NCBI RefSeq assembly: GCF_025997995.1
Contig: NZ_AP026683.1
Coordinates: 124,501-188,500 of the forward strand
Direction: 5' to 3'
Origin: Sediminibacterium sp. TEGAF015
GTDB taxonomy: Bacteria > Bacteroidota > Bacteroidia > Chitinophagales > Chitinophagaceae
Length of the DNA stretch: 64,000 bases
The notes under the pieces are model-generated. The model was not told the DNA's origin and searched no databases. It saw only the letters and a list, made by a program, of their open reading frames with translations. Each line of letters starts with the position of its first letter. Within the stretch, counting starts at the first letter, position 1. Of the stretch, positions 45,266 through 54,402 are shown piece by piece. The translations under genes and the position numbers were made by a program.

Positions 45266-46588
45266 ATGGGAATTATTAAAGACAGGTTTAAAGCAACAGC
45301 TGATACAGCTTCTGCGGAAATCAAATCCATTTTAAAAGATCACGGAAATAAAAAAATTGGTGAAGTTACTTTGGCCCAGATTTATCAGGGTATGAGGGGC
45401 ATTACCGGTTTAGTAACTGAAACCAGTTTACTTGATGCACAGGAAGGTATCCGATTTAGGGGTTACTCAATTCCTGAGCTACAAGATAAGCTGCCTAAAG
45501 CGCCTAACGGCGGAGAACCTTTACCTGAAGGGCTATTTTACCTGATGTTGATGGGCGAATTGCCAACTGAAGAACAAGTGAATCATATCACCAGTGTATG
45601 GCAAAGAAGAAGTCATGTTCCTAATCACGTTTTTGCAACCATCGATTCATTGCCATTGAACACACACCCAATGACCATGTTTGTGGTTGGTGTGATGGCT
45701 TTGCAGACTGAAAGCAATTTTGCCAAGGAATATGCAAAGGGAATGAACAAGAAAGATTACTGGGATGCTACTTACGATGATGCCATGGATTTGATTGCTC
45801 GTCTTCCCAGAATTGCTGCTTATATCTACAGAAGAAAGTATAAGAATAACGAGCATATTCAGCCTAATGGATTGTTGGACTGGGCAGGCAACTTTGCCCA
45901 TATGATGGGATATGAAGATGAGAGTTTCAAAGAATTGATGCGTTTATACATGACTATTCATGCTGACCATGAAGGTGGTAACGTATCTGCACATACCACA
46001 CACCTGGTGGGTTCTGCTTTAAGTGATCCCTTTCTTAGCTACGCTGCAGGTATGAATGGTTTAGCTGGTCCTTTACATGGTCTGGCAAATCAGGAAGTGA
46101 TTAAGTGGATTTTTGAAATGCAGGAAAAATTAGGAACAGACAGTCCAAGCAAAGAACAGATTGCACAGTACGTGCAGGATACTTTGTCTTCTGGTAAAGT
46201 TGTTCCTGGGTATGGTCACGCAGTATTGCGCAAGACCGATCCGCGCTTCTCTGCTCAAATGGAATTTGGTAAGAAACATATGCCGGACGACAAGTTGGTG
46301 AATACCGTGTGGAATATTTACGAAACGGTTCCGCCAATTTTGCAGTCCTTAGGAAAAATTAAGAACCCATGGCCTAACGTTGATGCACATAGTGGTGCAT
46401 TACTCGTTCATTACGGATTTGTAGAGTATGAATTCTATACTGTATTGTTTGCCGTAAGCCGTGCATTAGGTGTGATGGCTAGCTTATGCTGGGACAGAGC
46501 ATTGGGCTTCCCATTGGAAAGACCAAAATCTGTAACAACTGAATCTGTGAAATTGTGGCTGGAAGGCAAAGATCAAATCTGGGAGTAA
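45266..46588 (+). CDS. gltA: Citrate synthase, eukaryotic (mitochondrial) type
   Basis: This enzyme condenses oxaloacetate and acetyl-CoA, the first step of the TCA cycle. The 440-residue sequence follows the mitochondrial form rather than the usual bacterial GltA: GPLHGLANQEVIKWI (first catalytic histidine, near 271), VPGYGHAVLRKTDPRF (second histidine, near 318) and NPWPNVDAHSGALLVHYG (catalytic aspartate, near 373), ending RALGFPLERPKS. These are nearly the same strings as in animal enzymes. It has its own promoter and terminator, so it is monocistronic. Confidence 0.96.
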   Translation: MGIIKDRFKATADTASAEIKSILKDHGNKKIGEVTLAQIYQGMRGITGLVTETSLLDAQEGIRFRGYSIPELQDKLPKAPNGGEPLPEGLFYLMLMGELPTEEQVNHITSVWQRRSHVPNHVFATIDSLPLNTHPMTMFVVGVMALQTESNFAKEYAKGMNKKDYWDATYDDAMDLIARLPRIAAYIYRRKYKNNEHIQPNGLLDWAGNFAHMMGYEDESFKELMRLYMTIHADHEGGNVSAHTTHLVGSALSDPFLSYAAGMNGLAGPLHGLANQEVIKWIFEMQEKLGTDSPSKEQIAQYVQDTLSSGKVVPGYGHAVLRKTDPRFSAQMEFGKKHMPDDKLVNTVWNIYETVPPILQSLGKIKNPWPNVDAHSGALLVHYGFVEYEFYTVLFAVSRALGVMASLCWDRALGFPLERPKSVTTESVKLWLEGKDQIWE

Positions 46589-46623
46589 TGATTATTTGGC
46601 TTAAGCAGCCTTACTAATATTTT

Positions 46624-46653
46624 GAAGCCCGACTAATTAGTCGGGCTTTTTTA
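46624..46653 (+). terminator. Rho-independent terminator after citrate synthase gene
   Basis: AAGCCCGACT (46625-46634) and AGTCGGGCTT (46639-46648) form a perfect 10-pair stem with an AATT loop and a T-run. It abuts the convergent methyltransferase gene and may serve both. Confidence 0.92.
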
Positions 46654-47286
46654 TGGATTGTAGCAGAACAGTAGCTGCAAAATTCTGGGCATGGAAGAGG
46701 AGTCGTCCTCATCAAAATATTCATTTATGTCTGTTAATTGAAAATGATACTTTTTTGCCGCGGTTACAAAATCAGAAATATGATGATTGAAACAAGTAAC
46801 AACTTGTGTTCCCTCCTCTGTATCAAATCTAGCTTTAGAACCATTGTATTGTTTAAAGGGGTGTAATTCACCTATGTAAACTGTTGCTCCGGATTCCATT
46901 ACCAAGCTCAGTTGTTGGAAAATAGGTTCCAGATTTTCAATATGTTCTAGCATTAAGCTAAATGTAGCTAAGTCAAATTTTTCTGTTGCTGCAAAGTACC
47001 AGTTATGGGTTATATCTGCCTGGATAAACTTTACCTGGTTATCTGTGATTTTTTCTTTGGCTTTGTTTAGCATTTTTTCAGAGAGATCTATCGCTAGCAC
47101 TTGCTTTGCAATTGATTTGAGCCATAGCGTGTTTTTTCCCGTGCCACAGCCAATTTCCAAACAGTTTTTAAATGACTTTCCTTCTAATGCATTTCTTATT
47201 GCAATGGCTTCTAGATCTCTGGTTTTGTTTTCGTTGGTGTCGTATTGCTCTGACCAGCTATTGTATGCTTGTTGGATGTTTGACAT
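46651..47286 (-). CDS. Class I SAM-dependent methyltransferase, unknown substrate
   Basis: A 211-residue cytoplasmic methyltransferase. The SAM-binding loop reads CLEIGCGTGKNTLWL near residue 42, followed by VLAIDLSEKMLNKAKEKI and FDLATFSLMLEHIENLEPIF, the usual pattern of small-molecule methyltransferases of the UbiE/Methyltransf_25 type. The second half (GELHPFKQYNGSKARF) does not point to a definite substrate. It lies alone between the citrate synthase terminator and tRNA-Ala. Confidence 0.85.
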   Translation of the reverse strand: MSNIQQAYNSWSEQYDTNENKTRDLEAIAIRNALEGKSFKNCLEIGCGTGKNTLWLKSIAKQVLAIDLSEKMLNKAKEKITDNQVKFIQADITHNWYFAATEKFDLATFSLMLEHIENLEPIFQQLSLVMESGATVYIGELHPFKQYNGSKARFDTEEGTQVVTCFNHHISDFVTAAKKYHFQLTDINEYFDEDDSSSMPRILQLLFCYNP

Positions 47287-47300
47287 GGTAATTGTTCATT

Positions 47301-47324
47301 AAAAAAGCCCCAAAAAGGGGCTTT
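47301..47324 (-). terminator. Terminator after tRNA-Ala
   Basis: On the minus strand AAAGCCCC pairs with GGGGCTTT around a T-rich loop, followed by a run of T. It lies 5 bases after the tRNA end. Confidence 0.85.
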
Positions 47325-47328
47325 AGAG

Positions 47329-47402
<74 letters not shown>

Positions 47403-47410
47403 GGGGATTG

Positions 47411-47441
47411 CAAATGTAAGTTGCGTGTATTGAATGTCAAA
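47411..47441 (-). promoter_or_regulatory. tRNA-Ala promoter
   Basis: On the minus strand TTTG (47441-47438), 19 bases, then TACATTTG (47418-47411). This is a full Bacteroidota housekeeping promoter ending 8 bases before the tRNA. Confidence 0.85.
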
Positions 47442-47540
47442 AAATTGTTTTACGAGCCAGTAAGGGGCTCTTATGCTTGATTTTTACAATAAAATGCCTG
47501 GTTTTTCGTTGTACTTGGTAGTTAAGCTTAAGCTATTACT

Positions 47541-48785
47541 ATGAAATACAGTCAACTGTTTATCGCAATCGGATTTACATCTGCAATCTTGCTTTCTGCT
47601 TGTAAAAAAGATGTAGACAAGCCAGCTGATGTTCAGGAAACAACCGAAGACAATAATCCGCCAATTGGAGGTGCAACAGCGGTATTCAGAGATACGGTAT
47701 CTGTTAAGGATGGGGAAGTAACCATTACCTATGCAAAGTCAGATGCTTGTTTTCCCAGCAACGAGATTTTTTCATTCACAGCTTCCGCTGCCGGTATACC
47801 TACAGGGGCAAAATATATTTGGGAATTCGGGGACGGTAAATCTTTAACGGGGACAACGGTTAGAAATATGTACAGAAACCCTGCTACTTATACCATTATC
47901 CTTCAAATTAAGAACTCGGCAGATGTATTACTTCATAAAGCATCCATTTCGGTAAAAGCTTTGGGTCAGCAAGTAACACCCACTGCTATATTCTCGAGCG
48001 CTTTGCCCGATATTAATTACCTGAATAATATGACATTTACGAGTAGGTCTACTGTGCCAACCGGAACAATTGTAGATCATTTCTGGGATTGGGCAGATGG
48101 CACCACCAGTAATAGTTCCAACTCATTTATGCCTAAGAATTTTCCGAAAGTTCCAGAAGATAAAACTTACAATGTAAAGATGATTGTTACTGCTAACTCC
48201 GGATGCCGGGATACAGCAGCGCTAAATGTTTTTGTTCCTGCATCCTATACAATCAGCGGTAATTTTTCTGCAGAGCAATTTGATGCTTGTACTAACGAGT
48301 ATTTTATTTTCACTCCAACTGCTACAGGGGTTCCGGCTGGTGCAGAATATACCTGGGATTTTGCTGATGCTACTGGAACTGTTACAGGTAGCCCTGTAAA
48401 GAAACAGTTTACATATCAGAATGATTATGATGTAAAAATGACCATAACCTTAAAAGGTAAAATAATTTATCAAACACACAGACCGGTAAGAGCTTTTGGT
48501 CAGAATATTAAACCTAAGGCTTTGATGTTAAAGAATGTGGTAAGTTCTACTTCAACTAAGGAAGTCTGGGCTTTTTATAGTCAATCCAATATTCCGCATG
48601 GATATTTAACCGGATACAGATGGGAAATGCCATTTAACCGAGTAGACGATAACTTTAATACGATTGTAGAACAGGAATTTACTAAAGCCGCAACGCCTAC
48701 CAATTATTCTGTGCGATTAATTGTTACAGGCAATACTGGCTGTAAGGATACCACCGTTGCCAATATAACCATACCGGCAAAATAA
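47541..48785 (+). CDS. PKD-repeat lipoprotein, first of a tandem pair
   Basis: A 414-residue lipoprotein: the signal ends LLSAC, so C21 is lipidated. About four PKD-like Ig modules follow. The first has ACFPSNEIFSFTASAAGIP and WEFGDGKSLTG, the second WDWADGTTSN, the third FDACTNEYFIFTPTATGVPA with WDFADATG, the fourth a less regular copy ending NTGCKDTTVANITIP. Paired cysteines recur. No sorting domain or enzyme motif is present. The next gene, 5 bases on, has the same layout and clearly arose by duplication. Anchoring in the outer membrane is likely; the role is unknown. Confidence 0.88.
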   Translation: MKYSQLFIAIGFTSAILLSACKKDVDKPADVQETTEDNNPPIGGATAVFRDTVSVKDGEVTITYAKSDACFPSNEIFSFTASAAGIPTGAKYIWEFGDGKSLTGTTVRNMYRNPATYTIILQIKNSADVLLHKASISVKALGQQVTPTAIFSSALPDINYLNNMTFTSRSTVPTGTIVDHFWDWADGTTSNSSNSFMPKNFPKVPEDKTYNVKMIVTANSGCRDTAALNVFVPASYTISGNFSAEQFDACTNEYFIFTPTATGVPAGAEYTWDFADATGTVTGSPVKKQFTYQNDYDVKMTITLKGKIIYQTHRPVRAFGQNIKPKALMLKNVVSSTSTKEVWAFYSQSNIPHGYLTGYRWEMPFNRVDDNFNTIVEQEFTKAATPTNYSVRLIVTGNTGCKDTTVANITIPAK

Positions 48786-48790
48786 GCCCT

Positions 48791-50029
48791 ATGAAACTGA
48801 TACGTACCCATTTATTCATTTTCTTGGCTGTTCTGGGTCTTTTTGCTTGTAAAAAAGATGCAGCTATAGATTTGGATAAATTGGTGCAGGTAGACTCAGC
48901 ACAAATGACCAAAGGGGCAATTGTTACTGTTTCAAGAGATACTACAACCGTAACCTATGGTAATGTTGAAGCCAAGTTTAGCCAAACATCAACTTGTTTC
49001 CCTTCTTCAGAGGTATTTGCATTTTCTGCTTCCGGTGTTGCTTTACCGGCTGGTGGTTATTATAGCTGGCAATTTGGGGATGGCAACATTGCCACAGGTG
49101 CCACAACTACGCACTCTTACCAGGCAGCAGGATCTTTTGTAGTGACTTTGATGGTAATGGCCAATGCTAATAATATGCTTGCCAAAGTTAGTTTTGGAGT
49201 TAAGGCATTGGGGCAGCAAACCAAGCCTGAAGCTAGTTTCACCACCAAATTTGATTTCCCTCAAAATCTTAATTATGTTACTTTCAACAGTACTTCTTCT
49301 ATTAATCAGGGAGATATTGTTCAATTTAAATACAACTGGGGCGACGGAACAGAGCATATAAGTTCTGTTGGATTGGTAAGACATGAATTTCCAAAAGCTA
49401 TCAATGATTCTACCTATTCGGTAAAACTAACCATACTTTCAAACAGTGGATGTTCTGATGACACTACTATTCGATTGACTATTCCTGGCAGATACAATAT
49501 CAAAGGCAAATTTAAGACTGAATCATTTGATGCCTGCACCAATGAGCGAATCCTATTTACTGCAGAAGCAGAAAATGTACCTTCTGGTGCAGTATATGAA
49601 TGGGATTTTTCCGATGGTACAGGGGTTAGAACTGGAAACCCAATCATGTATAAGTATAAGTTCCCGAATGATTACGATGTTATAATGAGTGTTAAGCTCA
49701 ATGGCAGGGAAATATACAGAACTAATAAGCTCGTGAATGCCAAAGGAGAGAATCCAAAACCGACAGCCAAGTTTGAGGAAACCCTTGTATGGGATTATCC
49801 TACTACGCAGCGATGGTCCTTTAACAGTAGGTCTACTATACCTACCAGTACTATTGATTCTTATCAATGGAGTTTTGGTAACGGAAATACCAACAATGAG
49901 TTTTACAGTTTCATAGAAACCGTTTATAACAAAGAAGCTACCAGTAAAACTTATACTGTTCAATTAATAGTTACCGGAAATGGTTGCACAGATACCGCCA
50001 GAAAAACCATTACTATTCCGCCTAGGTAA
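48791..50029 (+). CDS. PKD-repeat lipoprotein, second of a tandem pair
   Basis: A 412-residue lipoprotein with lipidated C20 (GLFAC) and the same four-module layout as its upstream neighbour: TCFPSSEVFAFSASGVALPA with WQFGDGNIATG, YNWGDGTEHISS, FDACTNERILFTAEAENVPS with WDFSDGTG, and a fourth module with WSFGNGNTNN ending VTGNGCTDTARKTITIPP. The two proteins match module by module but differ widely in sequence, so the duplication is not recent. The 5-base gap means they are cotranscribed. Confidence 0.88.
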   Translation: MKLIRTHLFIFLAVLGLFACKKDAAIDLDKLVQVDSAQMTKGAIVTVSRDTTTVTYGNVEAKFSQTSTCFPSSEVFAFSASGVALPAGGYYSWQFGDGNIATGATTTHSYQAAGSFVVTLMVMANANNMLAKVSFGVKALGQQTKPEASFTTKFDFPQNLNYVTFNSTSSINQGDIVQFKYNWGDGTEHISSVGLVRHEFPKAINDSTYSVKLTILSNSGCSDDTTIRLTIPGRYNIKGKFKTESFDACTNERILFTAEAENVPSGAVYEWDFSDGTGVRTGNPIMYKYKFPNDYDVIMSVKLNGREIYRTNKLVNAKGENPKPTAKFEETLVWDYPTTQRWSFNSRSTIPTSTIDSYQWSFGNGNTNNEFYSFIETVYNKEATSKTYTVQLIVTGNGCTDTARKTITIPPR

Positions 50030-50098
50030 TCTTAATTATTGTTAAGTAATGTATGTGTATTTCTTATATTTAGTTTTCATTAAAACTAAATCTGCTAC

Positions 50099-51751
50099 AT
50101 GTACAAAATACTCAAAACAATATTGGCTATATCTTTATTTATAGCTTGCTCTACATCGGTAAGTCGCATTGATGAAGGAGACGGACTTGAGGTTTTCAGT
50201 GCAGATATGCTAAAAAAGCATATTTCAGTGCTGGCTTCAGATGCATTCATGGGCCGCAAACCTTTCACTGAAGGAGAGACCAAAACAGTTAATTATTTAG
50301 TTGAACAATTCAAGTTATTAGGGCTTGAGCCTGGGAATGGGGACAGTTATATTCAATCTGTACCAATGGCCAATATACTGGCTATAGCTGCACCTTCTAT
50401 GCAGGTAAAATCAAGTAAAGGCAGTTTCTCTTTACAAGCATTTAAAGATTATATCATTTGGACAGACAAAACCGATTCCAGTTTTACGCTGGATAATGCA
50501 GATTTGGTTTTTGCTGGTTATGGCGTAGTTGCTCCTGAATATAACTGGAATGATTATGCAGGCTTGGATGTGAAAGGAAAAGTGGTTATGGTTATGGTGA
50601 ATGATCCAGGATTTTGGATAGGCGATACCAGTTTGTTCAAGGGAAAGGCAATGACGTATTACGGAAGGTGGACCTATAAGTTTGAAGAAGCCGCCAGACA
50701 AGGTGCTAAAGCTTGTTTGATTATTCACAACACTGCCGCTGCCAGCTATCCTTTTAGTGTTCAGCAAAATAGTTTTAATACAACCCGGTTAAAATTAGAC
50801 AACAGAGGAAAAGATATACCTAATTGCGATATCATTGGATGGGTGCCTGAAAATGTGGCAAACCTTTTATTTCTTGCTGCCGGATTTGATTCAACGCTAT
50901 TGGTAAAAGCCAATCAGCCAGCATTTAAAGCTGTTCAGCTAAACTTACAATTGAGTACTTCAATGCAAGTAAAATCCAACTTCAATCAATCCAGTAATGT
51001 TGTTGCAAAGATTACTGGAAGCAAAAGACCAGATGAAGTCATTATTTATACTGCACACTGGGATCATCTTGGTATTGGCAGGCCAAATAAAGATGGAGAC
51101 TCAATATACAACGGGGCATTGGACAATGCTTCCGGTACTGCCGGACTTCTTGAAATGGCACGGGCTTTTAAAAACATGAAAACCAGACCGGAAAGAACTA
51201 TTGTTTTTTTAGCTGTGACTGCCGAAGAACAAGGACTTTTAGGGTCTGCCTACTATGCCGAGAATCCAATATTCCCTATCGAGAATACGGTAGCGAATAT
51301 CAATATGGATGGACTCAATCGATTTGGAAAAACAAAAGACATGGTTGTAGTAGGACAAGGACAGTCTGAACTGGAAGACTATTTAGAAGAAGCTATTAAA
51401 AAGAAGGGTGGTTATCTTTCTTTTGATCAGCATACTGAGGCAGGTTATTACTACCGTTCTGACCATTTTAATTTTGCTAAAAAAGGAATTCCAGCTTTGT
51501 TTGCCAATAGCGGTAAAGATTATATTGGAAAGGACACTGCATATGGAAAAGCATTGGAACAAGAATACAATGACAATCACTATCATCAGCCTTCTGATCA
51601 TTTTGACGCTTCTACCTGGACAGGTGATGGCGCAATAAATGATTTGCAATCTTTATTTATCATTGGCAGAAGAATGGCATTTGAAACTAGTTTTCCTAAA
51701 TGGAAAGATGGGTCTGAATTTAAATTAATCAGAGAAAAGAAAAAACCATGA
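50099..51751 (+). CDS. M28 family zinc peptidase, lipoprotein
   Basis: A 550-residue exported aminopeptidase. The signal ends SLFIAC with C17 lipidated. A protease-associated (PA) insert occupies about residues 140-240 (FAGYGVVAPEYNWNDYAGLD, here given by VFAGYGVVAP). The M28 core has the zinc ligands TAHWDHLG (His), GALDNASGTAG (Asp), TAEEQGLLGS (Glu pair), INMDGLN (Asp) and NHYHQPSDHF (His). It probably frees amino acids from peptides at the envelope. Its end overlaps the threonine dehydratase gene by 4 bases (ATGA). Confidence 0.93.
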   Translation: MYKILKTILAISLFIACSTSVSRIDEGDGLEVFSADMLKKHISVLASDAFMGRKPFTEGETKTVNYLVEQFKLLGLEPGNGDSYIQSVPMANILAIAAPSMQVKSSKGSFSLQAFKDYIIWTDKTDSSFTLDNADLVFAGYGVVAPEYNWNDYAGLDVKGKVVMVMVNDPGFWIGDTSLFKGKAMTYYGRWTYKFEEAARQGAKACLIIHNTAAASYPFSVQQNSFNTTRLKLDNRGKDIPNCDIIGWVPENVANLLFLAAGFDSTLLVKANQPAFKAVQLNLQLSTSMQVKSNFNQSSNVVAKITGSKRPDEVIIYTAHWDHLGIGRPNKDGDSIYNGALDNASGTAGLLEMARAFKNMKTRPERTIVFLAVTAEEQGLLGSAYYAENPIFPIENTVANINMDGLNRFGKTKDMVVVGQGQSELEDYLEEAIKKKGGYLSFDQHTEAGYYYRSDHFNFAKKGIPALFANSGKDYIGKDTAYGKALEQEYNDNHYHQPSDHFDASTWTGDGAINDLQSLFIIGRRMAFETSFPKWKDGSEFKLIREKKKP

Positions 51752-52698
51752 TTACGAAATTGGACATTGAGCAAACGCATGGGAAAATTAAATCTTTTAT
51801 ACATCAGACTCCTGTTTTAACAAACAGCAGTATCAATGAAATGGCAGGAGCTGATTTGTATTTTAAATGCGAAAACTTTCAAAAAATTGGCGCTTTCAAA
51901 ATCAGGGGTGGAATGAATGCTTCCCTGAGTTTAACAGCTGAACAACTTTCTAGAGGTTTGGCAACCCACTCTTCGGGAAATCATGCGCAGGCTATTGCGT
52001 TTGCTGCAAAGACATTGGGCACAAAAGCATATATTGTTATGCCCAGTAATTCTCCTTCAGTAAAAGTGAATGCAGTTAAAGGGTATGGTGCCGAAGTAAT
52101 TTTTTGCGAACCCAATCAGCTGGCCAGAGAAACTGCTTTACAAAAAGTAGTGGAAGAAACCGGTGCCGAATTTATTCATCCCTACGATGATGACAGAGTA
52201 ATTACAGGTCAGGCAACCTGTGTGAAGGAGCTAATATCTTCTGTACCTGACTTGGATGCAATCTTTACTCCTGTTGGAGGAGGTGGTTTATTATCAGGAA
52301 CTGCGCTGGGAACCCATTATTTTCATCCATCGGCAAAAGTATACGCAGGAGAACCTGAAGGGGCAGCAGATGCTATTCTAAGCTTTCAATCTGGCAAAGT
52401 AGAAAAAGCACCATATGTAAATACCATTGCTGATGGATTATTAACTACACTGAGTGAAAGAACCCTGTCTATTATTCGTAAACATGTTGAAGATATTTTT
52501 CTGGTGTCTGAAGAAGAAATTAAAGCGGCACTAAGGTTGGTATATGAACGTATGAAAATTATTGTAGAACCCAGTTGTGTGGTTCCTTTGGCAGCTATTC
52601 TTAAAAATAAAAATCAGTTTCAGGGCCAAAAAATCGGAATTATTCTAACTGGGGGAAATGTGGATTTGAAAAAATTTGGTGAATGGTTTAAAGATTAG
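51748..52698 (+). CDS. PLP-dependent threonine/serine dehydratase
   Basis: A 316-residue fold-type II PLP enzyme, without the ACT-type regulatory domain of biosynthetic IlvA. The PLP lysine is K51 in KIGAFKIRGG; the phosphate-binding loop is VGGGGLLSG near residue 175, and SSGNHAQAIAFAA lies near 73. It resembles catabolic threonine dehydratase or serine racemase; the choice is open. It is translationally coupled to the M28 peptidase gene, so it may use the amino acids released by peptide breakdown, but that is inference. Confidence 0.9.
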   Translation: MITKLDIEQTHGKIKSFIHQTPVLTNSSINEMAGADLYFKCENFQKIGAFKIRGGMNASLSLTAEQLSRGLATHSSGNHAQAIAFAAKTLGTKAYIVMPSNSPSVKVNAVKGYGAEVIFCEPNQLARETALQKVVEETGAEFIHPYDDDRVITGQATCVKELISSVPDLDAIFTPVGGGGLLSGTALGTHYFHPSAKVYAGEPEGAADAILSFQSGKVEKAPYVNTIADGLLTTLSERTLSIIRKHVEDIFLVSEEEIKAALRLVYERMKIIVEPSCVVPLAAILKNKNQFQGQKIGIILTGGNVDLKKFGEWFKD

Positions 52699-52703
52699 CA
52701 ATT

Positions 52704-54389
52704 ATGCCTGAACAGTATAATGATTTTGATGCAATAGTAATTGGCTCAGGAATCAGCGGAGGATGGGCTGCCAAAGAACTTTGTGAAAAAGGATTGAAAA
52801 CACTTGTGTTGGAAAGAGGTAAGATGGTAGTGCATAAAAAGGATTATCCAACAGCCAATTACAACCCATGGGATATGCCTCACCGTGGTAAAATTCCGCC
52901 CCCTGAAATGGATATGGATCCAATCGTTAGTAATTGTTATGCGTATAAGGAAGATACAAAGCATTTCTTTGTAAAGGACAATGAGCATCCATATGTTCAG
53001 GAGAAACCATTCAGTTGGATAAGGGGCTATCAGGTTGGAGGAAAATCATTATTGTGGGCAAGGCAAACCCAGCGATGGAGTCCGTATGATTTTGAAGCTC
53101 CAAAGCGAGATGGTTTTGCAGTTGACTGGCCAATTCGATATAATGATTTGTCTGATTGGTATAGTTATGTTGAGAAATTTGTTGGAATCAGTGGGAATAA
53201 AGATGGATTGGATATTTTACCGGACGGAGAATTTCTGCCCGCCTGGGAAATGAATTGCGCTGAAAAAATCATTCAGCAAAAAATCATGGAAGCATTTCCT
53301 GACAGACATGTAGTACAAGGAAGATGTGCCCATCTAACACAACCCACCGCTGAACATGTAGCACAGGGAAGGGGACAGTGTATGGCAAGAAACTTATGTG
53401 CCAGGGGTTGTCCTTTTGGGGCTTATTTTAGTACGAATAGTGCTACATTACCCGCTGCAGAAAAAACAGGTAATCTGCATATAAAAACTCATTCAGTGGT
53501 TGATTCTATCATCTATGATGAGAAAATGGGTAAAGCAACTGGAGTAAAAGTTGTTGATGCACTAACACATGAAGTGAAAATTTATACGGCAAGAATCATT
53601 TTTGTAAATGCCTCCTGTTTAAATACCAATTTAATTTTGCTTAATTCCCGAAGCAATTATTTCCCCGAAGGATTGGGAAATAAAAATGGTCTTTTGGGAA
53701 AGTATATTGCTTTCCATAATTATAGGGGCAATATCACAGCTCAGTTTGATGGTCCGATGGATCAGTATTATTATGGAAGAAGACCAACGCAGCTGATGAT
53801 GCCCAGTTTTAAAAATGTCTATAAACAAGAGGCAGATTTTTTAAGAGGGTATATGGTGCATTTTAGTGCGGCAAGGGGTTTGCCAAAGGTGGATGGTGTA
53901 GGTGCAGGTTATAAAAATGCAATTACTGAGCCAGGAACTTGGCATGTATATATGATGATGCAGGGCGAAACCATTCCCAAAGAAAGCAATCGGGTTTACT
54001 TAAGTGAATATGAAAGAGACGATTGGGGAATACCACAGCTCGTGGTGAATGTTGATTATGACGAGAATGATGAAAAGCTTTTGCAGGACTTTTTTAATGA
54101 AGGGAAGAAGATGCTTGAAAAAGCAGGCTGTACTCAGATAAATACATGGGATAGTAAACAGCCACCCGGTTTAGATATCCATGAAATGGGTGGGGTCAGA
54201 ATGGGACGTGACGAACAAACTTCACTTTTGAATGAATACAATCAATTGCATCACTGTAAGAATGTTTTCGTTACCGATGGTGCCTGCATGACTTCTACAG
54301 GTAATCAAAATCCTTCTTTAACGTATATGGCACTCACAGCTAGAGCAGCCCATTTCGCTGCAGCAAAGTGTAAAGAGGGAGAATTGTAA
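52704..54389 (+). CDS. GMC family oxidoreductase
   Basis: A 561-residue FAD enzyme of the glucose-methanol-choline family. The FAD loop AIVIGSGISGGWAAKELCEKG is at about residues 9-28, given in part as VIGSGISGGWAAKEL; the C-terminal domain ends GGVRMGRDEQTSLLNEYNQL and TGNQNPSLTYMALTARAA with the family histidine and asparagine. A cysteine cluster GQCMARNLCARGCPFGAYF lies near 225. Relatives oxidise sugars or gluconate and often pair with a small subunit; none is adjacent. No signal peptide is seen. It follows the dehydratase after 5 bases. Confidence 0.88.
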   Translation: MPEQYNDFDAIVIGSGISGGWAAKELCEKGLKTLVLERGKMVVHKKDYPTANYNPWDMPHRGKIPPPEMDMDPIVSNCYAYKEDTKHFFVKDNEHPYVQEKPFSWIRGYQVGGKSLLWARQTQRWSPYDFEAPKRDGFAVDWPIRYNDLSDWYSYVEKFVGISGNKDGLDILPDGEFLPAWEMNCAEKIIQQKIMEAFPDRHVVQGRCAHLTQPTAEHVAQGRGQCMARNLCARGCPFGAYFSTNSATLPAAEKTGNLHIKTHSVVDSIIYDEKMGKATGVKVVDALTHEVKIYTARIIFVNASCLNTNLILLNSRSNYFPEGLGNKNGLLGKYIAFHNYRGNITAQFDGPMDQYYYGRRPTQLMMPSFKNVYKQEADFLRGYMVHFSAARGLPKVDGVGAGYKNAITEPGTWHVYMMMQGETIPKESNRVYLSEYERDDWGIPQLVVNVDYDENDEKLLQDFFNEGKKMLEKAGCTQINTWDSKQPPGLDIHEMGGVRMGRDEQTSLLNEYNQLHHCKNVFVTDGACMTSTGNQNPSLTYMALTARAAHFAAAKCKEGEL

Positions 54390-54402
54390 CATTCTGCAAT
54401 CT

